Below are positions 1 to 8,820 of a DNA stretch of 64,000 nucleotides, piece after piece (position 1 is the first letter of the stretch; each line of letters opens with the position of its first letter). Below the pieces are notes generated by a model. It was given only the letters and a program-made list of their open reading frames with translations, was not told the origin of the DNA and did no database searches. The position numbers and the translations under genes are program-made. The DNA is from Microcoleus sp. bin38.metabat.b11b12b14.051 (GTDB lineage: Bacteria; Cyanobacteriota; Cyanobacteriia; Cyanobacteriales; Microcoleaceae). The DNA is taken from assembly GCF_013299165.1 (NCBI RefSeq), contig NZ_JAAFKD010000015.1:105122-169121 (forward strand), read 5' to 3'.

Positions 1-33
1 CGCCGGCAAATTTACTGATTTTCAAATCCGATC

Positions 34-1155
34 GTGACAAACACTCAACCTTTATCGGGGTATACACTGCCAGTATTTGCCTGTGCGGCCGCGCTTGCAG
101 CACTACGCTGCTTGCGTGAGGGTACTGAGTCTGTAGATAGTGTCTCAGTAGATTTACTGGAACCGCCAATCACGGCAGAAATTGCGATCGAACAAGCGTC
201 TGTACTCAAAACTGGTACCGCTTTGGCCGTGACTCGCTCCGCTCCGGGGGATAACCTCGATCTAACTCGCAATACCCCCGTTTGGGCGATGGTGGAATTG
301 TGCAGAGGGGGAGAGGGGGAGCAGATTGTGATTGTTGGGGGCGAGGGAATTGGACATCACAAGGCAGGTGGTGGAGCGGCAATCTATGATTATGCGATGC
401 GGCTGCTGCGATCGAATCTGAGCCGAGAACTCGCAGGGGGAGATAAAATTACTGTCACCCTAATTCTGCCGTCAGGGCGCCAACTGGCGGCCCGCACTTC
501 TAACGAAGCTTTCGGCGTCGTAGAAGGACTTTCGCTGCTGGGTACAACTGGCATTTCTCAACCGCTGAGCGCCCCGGGACAGTTGGAAATTTACCGCCAA
601 CAACTGCAAGAAAAAGCCAAACTGTTTGACACTTTAGTTTTCTGCATCGGCGAAAACGGCTTGGATTTGGCCCGACAACTGGGCATCGATCCCCAGCGGC
701 TGGTGAAAACTGCTAACTGGCTCGGCCCGCTGCTGGCAGAGGCTGGATGTCAGGGCGTGCGATCGATCTTGCTGTTTGGCTATCACGGTAAATTGATGAA
801 ATTGGCGGCGGGGATTTTTCACACTCACCACCACCTCGCTGACGGGCGCCGGGAAATTCTGACAGCCTTCTGTGCTCAAGCTGGAATGCCCGCCGATGCG
901 TGTTCCGCGATTTTTGCTGCCGCGACAGCCGAGGATGCTCTCGGACAACTGCGGGCTTTGGATGCAGCAACTGGGAGCAATTGGGTCGATCGCATTTACG
1001 GCGACATTGCCCGAGAAATCGACTTGCGATCGTCTGATTGCATTTTTACTCACACTAACCAGCGTATCCCCGTGGGTTCGGTGATGTTTGGGCGCGATCG
1101 CAAAATTATTGTTAAAAGTGACACAGGAGATACATTTTTGACGCAAATTTGTTAA
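34..1155 (+). CDS. cbiD: Cobalt-precorrin-5B C1-methyltransferase CbiD
   Basis: Recognised as CbiD, the SAM-dependent enzyme that methylates C1 of cobalt-precorrin-5B in the anaerobic (cobalt-early) corrin pathway leading to pseudocobalamin. The 373-residue length fits the family. The N-terminus has the family-like SGYTLP segment, followed by an Ala-rich helix and glycine-rich stretches (GGEGIGHHKAGGG near residue 105). The chosen start is a GTG at 34, the first possible start in frame. The ORF ends cleanly at TAA 1153-1155. It is followed in the same direction, after 332 bp, by guaA. As I recall the family, this adjacency is common in cyanobacteria. No riboswitch is visible in the 33 bases upstream, which is too little to judge. 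Confidence 0.93.
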   Translation: MTNTQPLSGYTLPVFACAAALAALRCLREGTESVDSVSVDLLEPPITAEIAIEQASVLKTGTALAVTRSAPGDNLDLTRNTPVWAMVELCRGGEGEQIVIVGGEGIGHHKAGGGAAIYDYAMRLLRSNLSRELAGGDKITVTLILPSGRQLAARTSNEAFGVVEGLSLLGTTGISQPLSAPGQLEIYRQQLQEKAKLFDTLVFCIGENGLDLARQLGIDPQRLVKTANWLGPLLAEAGCQGVRSILLFGYHGKLMKLAAGIFHTHHHLADGRREILTAFCAQAGMPADACSAIFAAATAEDALGQLRALDAATGSNWVDRIYGDIAREIDLRSSDCIFTHTNQRIPVGSVMFGRDRKIIVKSDTGDTFLTQIC

Positions 1156-1487
1156 TGTAGTGTGAATATCTCTGATTTCTGTCTAAAACATCAGTCGGGG
1201 ATAATATTTAACAAGTAATAACTCTCAGTCCCTAGACCTTAATTATACTAGGTTGCTGGACGCAATTTTTGATGTAATAGTTCAATTGATTAGGGTAAAG
1301 CTCGAAGTAAATCTATGCTGGTCGCAGGCCCGATGAATTGACTAAAATCGCTAACAGCGATCTAGTACAAATAAGATTTATTCCTAGCGACTAACGGTCG
1401 CTCGCCGACTTCAGTCTTGCACTATGTCTGCGACAAATACCTCCGCTACGCTCTGCCCAATTAGCAATTAGTAACTACGCAATAACC
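1156..1487. other. cbiD-guaA intergenic region
   Basis: This 332 bp stretch has no convincing ORF, RNA gene or strong hairpin. AT-rich stretches such as TATACT near 1245 could belong to a guaA promoter, but nothing decides it. The last 100 bp are GC-richer and contain CGCTCGCCGACTTC-like debris resembling dispersed cyanobacterial repeats. Confidence 0.4.
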
Positions 1488-3101
1488 GTGACTACTCAAA
1501 TAGAAACTGAATCAGACCTCACAAACTCTTCTCTGGGGCAAATAGATCGCCAGATGATCGTGATTCTCGACTTCGGTTCGCAATATTCCGAACTGATTGC
1601 TCGACGCATTCGCGAAACTCAAGTATATTCAGAAGTTATTTCTTACCGCACTACGGCAGAACAGTTAAAAGCGATCGCTCCTAAAGGAATTATTCTTTCA
1701 GGAGGGCCGAGTTCTGTATACGATGAAAGAGCTCCTCAATGCGACCCGGAAATCTGGAATTTGGGCATACCAGTGTTGGGCGTCTGCTACGGGATGCAGT
1801 TGATGGTAAAGCAACTCGGCGGGACAGTTGAGCGGGCTAAGTTGGCCGAATACGGCAAAGCATCGCTATTTATTGACAATCCAACGGATTTGCTGACAAA
1901 TGTCGAAGAAGGCGCGACGATGTGGATGAGTCACGGAGACTCCTGTAACGAGTTGCCGCCTGGTTTTGAGGTTCTCGCTCACACAGATAATACTCCGTCT
2001 GCTGCTGTTGCTCACCACGAGAAAAGTTTGTACGGCGTGCAGTTTCACCCAGAAGTGGTGCACTCGATCGGCGGACAAGCTTTGATTCGCAATTTTGTTT
2101 ACCATATTTGCGAGTGCGAACCGACTTGGACGACAGCTACTTTTGTCGAGGAAACTATTCGCGAAATTCGCGCTAGAGTAGGAGATCAACGAGTTTTGTT
2201 GGCTCTATCTGGCGGGGTGGATTCTTCAACTTTGGCTTTCTTGTTGCACCAGGCGATCGGCGACAAACTTACTTGTATGTTTATCGACCAAGGGTTTATG
2301 CGTAAGTATGAACCGGAACGGTTGGTGAAATTATTTCAAGAGGAATTCCACATTCCGGTGCAGTATGTTCTAGCTCGCGATCGCTTTTTGGCTCAACTTG
2401 AAGGTGTTACCGATCCTGAAGTAAAACGCAAGCGGATCGGCCACGAATTTATCAGTGTATTTGAAGAAGAATCGAAGCGCCTCGGCCCCTTCGATTATCT
2501 CGCCCAAGGTACTCTTTACCCGGATGTGATTGAGTCGGCTGATACAAATGTAGACCCGAAAAGCGGCGAACGAGTTGCTGTTAAAATCAAAAGCCACCAC
2601 AATGTGGGCGGATTACCTAAGGATTTGTGTTTTAAGCTGATCGAACCGCTGCGAAAGTTGTTCAAGGATGAGGTGCGAAAAGTCGGTAGATCGATCGGGC
2701 TTCCCGAAGAAATCGTCAACCGACAACCTTTCCCCGGCCCGGGATTGGCGATTCGGATTACGGGAGAAGTTACCGCCGAGAGACTGAATATTTTGCGGGA
2801 TGCTGACTTCATCGTGCGCCAAGAAATCAACCGACACGGATTGTACCATGAACTTTGGCAAGCTTTTGCAGTTTTGCTTCCCATTCGCAGTGTAGGCGTT
2901 ATGGGCGATCAGCGCACCTATGCTTACCCGATCGTTCTGCGATTTATTAAGAGCGAAGATGGGATGACGGCTGACTGGGCGCGGGTTCCCTACGATTTGC
3001 TGGAATTGATCTCGAACCGGATTGTGAATGAGGTTAAGGGCGTGAACCGGGTGGTTTACGATATTACTTCTAAGCCGCCTGGTACGATCGAGTGGGAATG
3101 A
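1488..3101 (+). CDS. guaA: GMP synthase (glutamine-hydrolysing)
   Basis: Converts XMP to GMP using ATP and glutamine, the last step of de novo guanine nucleotide synthesis in the cytosol. All family parts are present in the 537 residues. The class I amidotransferase domain has the nucleophile motif GVCYGMQ near residue 105 and the His/Glu motif FHPEVVHS near 187. The ATP-pyrophosphatase domain has the P-loop LSGGVDSS near 242. The C-terminal dimerisation domain ends in KPPGTIEWE. Start is a GTG at 1488. The first ~20 residues precede the conserved [10 protein letters not shown] block, so a start slightly further in cannot be excluded. It is intact and not overlapped by neighbours. Confidence 0.98.
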   Translation: MTTQIETESDLTNSSLGQIDRQMIVILDFGSQYSELIARRIRETQVYSEVISYRTTAEQLKAIAPKGIILSGGPSSVYDERAPQCDPEIWNLGIPVLGVCYGMQLMVKQLGGTVERAKLAEYGKASLFIDNPTDLLTNVEEGATMWMSHGDSCNELPPGFEVLAHTDNTPSAAVAHHEKSLYGVQFHPEVVHSIGGQALIRNFVYHICECEPTWTTATFVEETIREIRARVGDQRVLLALSGGVDSSTLAFLLHQAIGDKLTCMFIDQGFMRKYEPERLVKLFQEEFHIPVQYVLARDRFLAQLEGVTDPEVKRKRIGHEFISVFEEESKRLGPFDYLAQGTLYPDVIESADTNVDPKSGERVAVKIKSHHNVGGLPKDLCFKLIEPLRKLFKDEVRKVGRSIGLPEEIVNRQPFPGPGLAIRITGEVTAERLNILRDADFIVRQEINRHGLYHELWQAFAVLLPIRSVGVMGDQRTYAYPIVLRFIKSEDGMTADWARVPYDLLELISNRIVNEVKGVNRVVYDITSKPPGTIEWE

Positions 3102-3167
3102 TTGCTAGTTAGCTATTGAGTGGACGGACAATACATTTGTCCGTCTCGCCCAAAATAATGAAATAAA

Positions 3168-3527
3168 TTAGGGTATTGTGTTGTCAAAATTGACAATAAT
3201 GTCGCGAATCTTGTCTGCGGCAATGCTGTCTTGATCGGACTTCGAGTAGATGGTAACTAGAAGAATAATAGTTGCTTCTTTTAGTTGGTAGATCACACGA
3301 TAGCCTGCGCTTTTACCTTTTTGAATATCGCTATTTTTGAGTCTAACCTAGAAAGTGGTGTATCCAGTTCCCACAATTTTATCGCCGATTAAGTTCCCAG
3401 CTTGGAGTTCATGAATCAGTGGCTGTAGATCGCTTTGAATGCTGCGATACCGTTTTGCTAGGGTTCGCAGCCGAGCTTTAAATTCATCAGAAAATAGGAT
3501 ATCGAAGTTGGTAAACTCATTAGACAT
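3168..3527 (-). pseudogene. RelE/ParE-type mRNA interferase toxin, interrupted by an in-frame TAG
   Basis: Read from ATG 3525-3527 on the minus strand, this gives a 119-codon RelE-like frame. It begins MSNEFTNFDILFSDEF, and after the break it continues VRLKNSDIQKGKSAGYRVIY, the most conserved block of this toxin family. A TAG at 3348-3350 stops translation after about 59 residues. The frame is otherwise open to TAA at 3168-3170, so a single base change, for example from CAG, explains the loss. The toxin start overlaps the end of the antitoxin gene by 8 bp (ATGTCTAA), the usual coupled layout. The toxin is probably dead while its antitoxin is retained. Confidence 0.8.
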
Positions 3528-3846
3528 CTATGCCATCCCAGAGTTCAGAAATCGGATGAACTTTGCCATCGCGAACTTGTTGGAGGGAGCGATGGAGGCT
3601 TTCTAAAATGAGTTCCTCTGGTTCGTTGTCGGGATCGATCGCGTCAGATTCCGTCGTTGCAGAAATGGCGCGGTTAGTTAGCAGTTGTTGCAATTCTGAT
3701 GGGGAAATTTGGGCTAGTTGGGCGGCTTGGGCGAGGGTGAGGTTGGTTTGTTGGCAAAGGGCGATCGCGATTTCCCGCAGCCAGTCACTCTGGTTGAAGG
3801 TATCGGTTTGGGTGAGACTTTCGGGTAGAGTCAGGGTGATTTGCAT
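3520..3846 (-). CDS. Antitoxin of a RelE-type toxin-antitoxin pair
   Basis: A 108-residue protein. The N-terminal half (LREIAIALCQQTNLTLAQAAQLA) looks like the helical segment of UPF0175-type antitoxins, with LRE, AIALY-like and L-AA-LA motifs. A linker of acidic residues follows, then the C-terminal motif SLHRSLQQVRDGKVHPISELW, typical of the toxin-binding tails of cyanobacterial RelE partners. It lies upstream of, and overlaps by 8 bp, the interrupted toxin. The expected roles are DNA binding for autoregulation and toxin neutralisation; these are known for the family, not shown here. With the toxin broken it may be a relic under weak selection. Confidence 0.75.
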   Translation of the reverse strand: MQITLTLPESLTQTDTFNQSDWLREIAIALCQQTNLTLAQAAQLAQISPSELQQLLTNRAISATTESDAIDPDNEPEELILESLHRSLQQVRDGKVHPISELWDGIDV

Positions 3847-4385
3847 AGTGGGCGCTGATGGCGGCTGTTTTTATTTTAGAACATGGTTGAAGAGGAAAAG
3901 CGATCGGGTGCGAGCGGTGGGTATAGAAAATTTGAGAGCGATCGCGCCGCCACATTAATCATAGAATACACGCTCGACCCAGAATGCCGATCGACTTTTT
4001 TAGAAATCATCGACTCTCCCGGAAGCGACGGTGCTGATTCCCCGTCACTTACCGAGTGACAAACTGCTACCCGCGCTCGGTGGTTGGAAGCTTTCGGTGC
4101 ACAAGTCTAAATTCTGCTAGCTTGGGACTTGTGGCAAGAAATCGCTGCCCAAATCCCAAAAAATGCCAGCTTGTACCAATAATTTATTACCGACAATTAT
4201 CCAAGTTATTGTGGAAAACTTGCTGTTTTCTGTGGAAAACCCGCATTTTGCTGTGGAAAACTGCAACTAAATTAAGTGCGCTCGCCTTAAATCCATTGAT
4301 AGCATTTAAAAAAATTGAGGAATTGCGATCGCCAAAATCGCCTTCCTCCTCCATCCCTCAACTTGCTGTTTGCTGAAAATACAGC
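3847..4385. other. Intergenic region with HIP1-type sites and a DnaA-box-like cluster
   Basis: No convincing gene is seen in 539 bp. A 106-codon frame exists at 4056-4376, but much of it is the 21 bp repeat described separately. GCGATCGC-type octamers occur near 3900-3950 and 4325. The two flanking genes are both on the minus strand. Confidence 0.5.
4210..4260 (+). repeat. Three DnaA-box-like nonamers at 21 bp spacing
   Basis: TGTGGAAAA occurs at 4210-4218, 4231-4239 and 4252-4260. Its complement TTTTCCACA is the consensus DnaA box described for cyanobacterial origins. The three copies share orientation and are spaced exactly 21 bp apart, about two helical turns, so they would lie on one face of the DNA. 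The intervening 12 bp are not conserved beyond a few bases. No dnaA or dnaN gene is in the window. This could be a DnaA-titrating or regulatory cluster, part of an origin, or chance in a short repeat. Confidence 0.45.
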
Positions 4386-5372
4386 CTAAATATTTCCTCG
4401 TTCTTGCTGGTGCCCTCGCACTTGTTCGTGCTCTTTAGCATCGTAGGTAATTTGGTCGGAATTGTAAGCGGGCGGCTCAACGTGAATTAAGATGCGTACA
4501 GGGCTAAAACGTTCTTCCAAACGGTCTTCTACTTCTTCTGTAATCTGGTGAGCAGTTTCTACATCCACAGCATTGACGATCATGTGCATATCAATAAACA
4601 CTTGACGCCCGATCAGCCCGCGGGAGGCGATCGAGTGACAGTTGATAACTCCGGGTACATCCATGGCGATCGCCTGAATAACTTCCGGTGCGATCGCCAT
4701 TTCATCCACCAACCAAGGCAGATTTTCCCTTAAAACTTTCCAACCGCTGCTAAATACCAAAAGAGCCACAGGAAAAGACAAAAACACGTCTAGGGATTGG
4801 AGTTGAGGTATCTTTAAAATCTGGCCTTGCCAAACACCGATCAACCCGCCAATTACCATAATTGTCACCCAAACATCGCTCATCGTGTGTTGGGCGTCAG
4901 CCACCAAAATCGCGCTACCCAGACGTTGGCCAACTCTGCGCTCGTAAAAAGTGACAAAAATATTAATCCCCAGTACCAGCAGCAAAATCCACAGTTCATT
5001 TGGGGATATCTTGACAGCTTTACCGCCGTGTAGCAACCTTTCGACAGCACCGCTGAGAATTTCAAAACAGGCAATTCCCAGAAAAACAGCAATTCCCAGA
5101 GCTCCGAGAGCGTCATATTTCTGATGTCCGTAGGGATGATCGCGATCGGGCTGCGGATTGGCATAATGATTAGTTACCAATCCTAAAATATTATTAGCGC
5201 TGTCCGTGACGCTGTGCAAGGCATCTGCGAGCAAACTGAGGGAACCAGTCAGCCATCCCACGACTGCTTTAATTGCCATCACCAGCAAGTTTAGCAATAA
5301 AGTAATGATTAAAACCTTGCGGACTTCGGAACGGTTATCGGCAACCATAGAATCTCCTCTATCAGCCATCAA
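4386..5372 (-). CDS. Cation diffusion facilitator (CDF) efflux transporter
   Basis: A 328-residue CDF-family metal/proton antiporter of the inner membrane, expected to export a divalent cation such as Zn, Co, Ni, Fe or Mn; the substrate is not predictable here. Six hydrophobic segments are visible. The two metal-site signatures sit in TM2 (DALHSVTDS, near residue 51) and TM5 (DAQHTMSD, near 160), both HxxxD. The RDHPYGHQKYD loop after TM2 is also characteristic. The cytoplasmic C-terminal ferredoxin-like domain is complete (IHVEP near residue 298). Several in-frame Met codons lie in the first ten residues, so the exact start is uncertain. The gene stands alone. Confidence 0.93.
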   Translation of the reverse strand: MMADRGDSMVADNRSEVRKVLIITLLLNLLVMAIKAVVGWLTGSLSLLADALHSVTDSANNILGLVTNHYANPQPDRDHPYGHQKYDALGALGIAVFLGIACFEILSGAVERLLHGGKAVKISPNELWILLLVLGINIFVTFYERRVGQRLGSAILVADAQHTMSDVWVTIMVIGGLIGVWQGQILKIPQLQSLDVFLSFPVALLVFSSGWKVLRENLPWLVDEMAIAPEVIQAIAMDVPGVINCHSIASRGLIGRQVFIDMHMIVNAVDVETAHQITEEVEDRLEERFSPVRILIHVEPPAYNSDQITYDAKEHEQVRGHQQERGNI

Positions 5373-5588
5373 GTTTTCTGGCTTCTAGTTTAAAGCCGAT
5401 CCTGTCATAAAGGTTAAAACTATTACAAAATTGGGCTGACGACTAGATTTATCTTCATTAATTTAGGCGCGCTTCTTGAGATAATTTTTAATTAATCGCA
5501 TTCTCGCCGCCCAATTTAGCTGGCAGGTACTTCTTTTAGGTTAGTGTATATTTTATCATTAACAATCGTATGTTAAATTTCATTGCCC

Positions 5589-5936
5589 ATGTCTCTTTCC
5601 CCTCTCACACTGAATTTAGTTGAAGGTTCTGTCTCCTTTAGCTTTTCCCCGCAAGCCGCGCGGGATTTGCAAGGTGCGATCGCCACTTTGATGGACAGCT
5701 TGAAAGCCGTAGCAGCCAAAACCGCTGGTGGTAAAGCCTCTCCCCAAAAACCGATGGAATATCGGTATGCAGGGGATGTATTTTTGGAGGTTTTCTGCAA
5801 CCCGAATATCTGGGCGACGCCTTTTGCGGCGAAAGTGCTGATTACGGTTAGGGACGATCGCCTGCGCCTCACCACCGAAGCCGAACTCAGCCGCCTACGC
5901 GACGATCTCGCTCAGTATATCGAACAAGTCGGTTGA
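5589..5936 (+). CDS. Small conserved-type protein of unknown function
   Basis: A 115-residue protein I do not recognise. The frame is open from a TTG at 5583, but ATG 5589 (MSLSPLTLN) is the likelier start. The sequence is soluble-looking and alternates beta-like segments (LVEGSVSFSFSP; AKVLITVRDDRLRLTT) with helices (ARDLQGAIATLMDSLKAVAA; a charged C-terminal helix AELSRLRDDLAQYIE). The compact alpha/beta composition and absence of repeats argue for a real gene. A minus-strand frame covers the same bases but lacks a sensible protein. It is convergent with the rhodanese gene across the hairpin-repeat array. Confidence 0.6.
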   Translation: MSLSPLTLNLVEGSVSFSFSPQAARDLQGAIATLMDSLKAVAAKTAGGKASPQKPMEYRYAGDVFLEVFCNPNIWATPFAAKVLITVRDDRLRLTTEAELSRLRDDLAQYIEQVG

Positions 5937-6010
5937 GACGATCGACCTGAAGCGCGATCGTTTGTCAAGGTTTAATTGCTAATTTATTAGCGGATTTTGC
6001 CAAAGCTTAG

Positions 6011-6756
6011 TAGGGTGCGTCAGCTACCTTTATTTTATCGTTAATTCACAGACTCCAAGCTGACGCACCCTACGACTACGACGGCAAATCCAACTGTAGG
6101 GTGCGTCAGCTATAGTTATTTCATCTAGGATTTAAAAGCTCCAAGCTGAGGCACCTACGACGGCAAATCCAACTGTAGGGTGCGTCAGCTATAGTTATTT
6201 CATCTAGGATTTAAAAGCTCCAATCTGACGCACCCTACGACGGCAAATCCAACTGTAGGGTGCGTCAGCTATAGTTATTTCATCTAGGATTTAAAAGCTC
6301 CAATCTGACGCACCCTACGACGGCAAATCCAACTGTAGGGTGCGTCAGCTATAGTTATTTCATCTACAATTAAAAAGCTCCAATCTGACGCACCCTACGA
6401 CGGCAAATCCAACTGTAGGGTGCGTCAGCTATAGTTATTTCATCTACAATTGAAAAGCTCCAAGCTGACGCACCCTACGACGGCAAATCCAACTGTAGGG
6501 TGCGTCAGCTATAGTTATTTCATCTACAATTAAAAAGCTCCAATCTGACGCACCCTACGACGGCAAATCCAACTGTAGGGTGCGTCAGCTATAGTTATTT
6601 CATCTACAATTAAAAAGCTCCAATCTGACGCACCCTACGACGGCAAATCCAACTGTAGGGTGCGTCAGCTATAGTTATTTCATCTACGATTTAAAAGCTC
6701 CAAGCTGAGGCACCTACGACGGCAAATCCAACTGTAGGGTGCGTCAGCTATAGTTA
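6011..6756. repeat. Array of 79-80 bp hairpin repeats, left part
   Basis: Tandem units begin with CTGTAGGGTGCGTCAG at 6094, 6173, 6253, 6333, 6413, 6493, 6573, 6653 and 6732, after a divergent first unit at about 6011. Each unit carries inverted arms, GTAGGGTGCGTCAG and CTGACGCACCCTAC, around a roughly 30 bp AT-rich loop, then a CGACGGCAAATCCAA spacer. Two subtypes exist: an 80 bp form with GACGCACCCTAC and a 79 bp form with GAGGCACCTAC. Spacers are not unique, so this is not CRISPR. The array lies between convergent genes and is interrupted at 6757 by an IS. Confidence 0.95.
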
Positions 6757-8410
6757 GGGCTTGCTGAAAAAGCCTAAAACCCTTACAGCAAGAGACGTTG
6801 GCTCGTTTTAATCCTCAAAAAGTGCAAGCAATGCAGCTAAAATGGGTCAAAACCCCTGCACACCATCACTTTCGTAATGTACCGAAAAGTTGACCCAACA
6901 CCACAGCCGCCATCCAACTTTGAATTTCCCTTCCAGGGGAAATTGTCATCAAATAATCGTTGGGTAATCATGGCAAAATTAATTCCGTGGTCAGAATTTG
7001 AAACCGAATATGCTCAAAATTTTACAGTGTCAACCGGAGCTCCGGCGAAATCGTTTCGGATGGCGCTGGGAGCATTAATTATTAAAGAACGGTTGGGAAC
7101 TAGCGACGCAGAAACAGTAGAACAAATAAGAGAAAACCCATACCTGCAATACTTTATAGGTCTGACATCTTATAGTGATGATTCACCATTTGACTCATCA
7201 ATGTTTGTTCATTTTAGACAAAGAATAGGTGTGAACCTAGTTAATAAAATCAACGAAAAAATGGTCAAAGACCAGACCGAAATGCCAGCAGAGTCAACGG
7301 AAAACAAGTCATCAGAAACAAGTCAACCCAAAAACCAAGGCAAATTAATATTAGATGCAACAGTAGCACCAGCCGACATCAAATATCCCACAGACTTAGG
7401 GCTATTAAATCAAGCAAGAGAACATACCGAAAAAATTATAGACGCTCTGCATAAGAAAAATCAGTCACCTGTAAAAAAAAACCAAGAACCTATCGTAACC
7501 GAGCCAGAAAAGAATACTTAACAATAGCCAAAAACCGGAAGCCATTACGGAAAGAACGAAAACAAGCAATTAAGAAACAACTTCAATACATCTACAGAAA
7601 TTTGGCTCATATTGAAAAAATGGGTCAGCTAGAGTTACTAAGTAAATCTCATTATAAAATGCTGTTAGTAGCCACAGAAGTTTACCGCCAACAGTTATGG
7701 ATGTATGAAAATAAAAAACAGAGTATTCCCGATAGAATAGTAAGTTTAAAACAACCACATATTCGCCCCATCGTCAGAGGGAAAGCCGGGAAATCCGTTG
7801 AGTTGGGGGCGAAACTATCAGCAAGTTGTCGTAACGGCTATGTGTTTTTAGACCGAATTAGTTGGGATAATTTTAATGAATCTTTAGACTTACAAGCACA
7901 AGTAGAAGAATTTAAAAGATTCACGGGATTCTACCCAGAATCAATTCATGTATATCGGATATATAGAACGCGAGAAAATCGAGCATGGTGCAAAGAAAGA
8001 GGTATCAGAATGAGTGGTGTTCCCCTAGGAAGACGACCCAAGAATATTAATAAGTCAAAAAAAAAACAAGCTCAAGATGACGAGAGAATTCGTAACTTAA
8101 TAGAAGGAAAATTTGGAGAAGCCAAAAGAAGATTCAGCCTCGCTAGAGTCATGGCTAAACTTGATAATACATCTGAAACAGGCATCGCCATAACTTTTTT
8201 GGTAATGAATCTTTCTGCCCTGCTGCGGCAGGCTTTTTGGCTTTTTTTCGGTTTATTTCATAACAACAACCTTTTCGCATATTTTCGGCTTTTAACAATC
8301 AGGAAAAGCTATATTTCGCCCAAACAATATGAGCAAAATTTATCAGGTCAAGGTAATCGCAAATTCACTCATCTTTGTAAATGCCGTTTTCTGACTTTTT
8401 CAGCAAGCCC
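6757..8410 (+). mobile_element. Insertion sequence (IS5-like, DUF772-type transposase), inactivated
   Basis: The element is 1654 bp, bounded by inverted repeats of about 16 bp. The left end begins GGGCTTGCTGAAAAAG at 6757 and the right end is CTTTTTCAGCAAGCCC up to 8410. It sits inside one unit of the 80 bp array and is flanked by TAGTTA at 6751-6756 and 8411-8416, part of the interrupted repeat, giving an apparent 6 bp duplication. If the ends are extended to TAGGGC, the duplication becomes shorter, so the exact boundary is ambiguous. It carries one transposase gene that is frameshifted and has lost a catalytic residue. Confidence 0.9.
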
Positions 8411-8447
8411 TAGTTATTTCATCTACGATTTAAAAGCTCCAATCTGA
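6877..8447 (+). pseudogene. IS transposase with DUF772 N-terminus, frameshifted
   Basis: Two frames make up one transposase. The first, 6877-7521, starts MYRKVDPTPQPP and has the DUF772 region and the first catalytic aspartate in LDATVAPAD. The second, with conserved sequence from just after a run of nine A at 7473-7481 to 8447, has the rest including EGKFGEAKRRF with the last catalytic glutamate. One extra A in the run would join the frames; equally, -1 frameshifting or transcript slippage would. The position normally occupied by the second catalytic Asp reads HVYRIYRTRENR, with Tyr (TAT) where related proteins as I recall have Asp. The second frame runs through the right inverted repeat into the array. 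Very likely inactive. Confidence 0.85.
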
Positions 8448-8782
8448 CGCACCCTACGACGGCAAATCCAACTGTAGGGTGCGTCAGCTATAGTTATTTC
8501 ATCTACGATTTAAAAGCTCCAAGCTGAGGCACCTACGACGGCAAATCCAACTGTAGGGTGCGTCAGCTATAGTTATTTCATCTACGATTTAAAAGCTCCA
8601 AGCTGAGGCACCTACGACGGCAAATCCAACTGTAGGGTGCGTCAGCTATAGTTATTTCATCTACGATTTAAAAGCTCCAAGCTGAGGCACCTACGACGGC
8701 AAATCCAACTGTAGGGTGCGTCAGCTATAGTTATTTCATCTACGATTTAAAAGCTCCAAGCTGACGCACCCTACGACTACGA
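8411..8782. repeat. Array of 79-80 bp hairpin repeats, right part
   Basis: This continues the array after the IS: the rest of the split unit, then unit starts at 8472, 8551, 8630 and 8709, ending with CTGACGCACCCTACGAC near 8775. Most units here are of the 79 bp GAGGCACC subtype. Counting both sides there are about 14 units. A further fragment, CGCACCCTACGAC, appears at about 8852-8864 inside the last codons of the rhodanese gene. Confidence 0.95.
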
Positions 8783-8820
8783 CAGAATCCCTCAGATTTT
8801 GATGCGGACTGAAGTCCTCA

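Noticed and set aside
4056..4376. 106-codon plus-strand frame
   Set aside because: Its distinctive LWKT repeats arise from the 21 bp DnaA-box-like repeat and no family is recognisable; read as non-coding.
6094..8782. Possible CRISPR array
   Set aside because: Units recur with 79-80 bp period, but the whole unit, including the would-be spacer, is repeated; there are no unique spacers and no cas genes.
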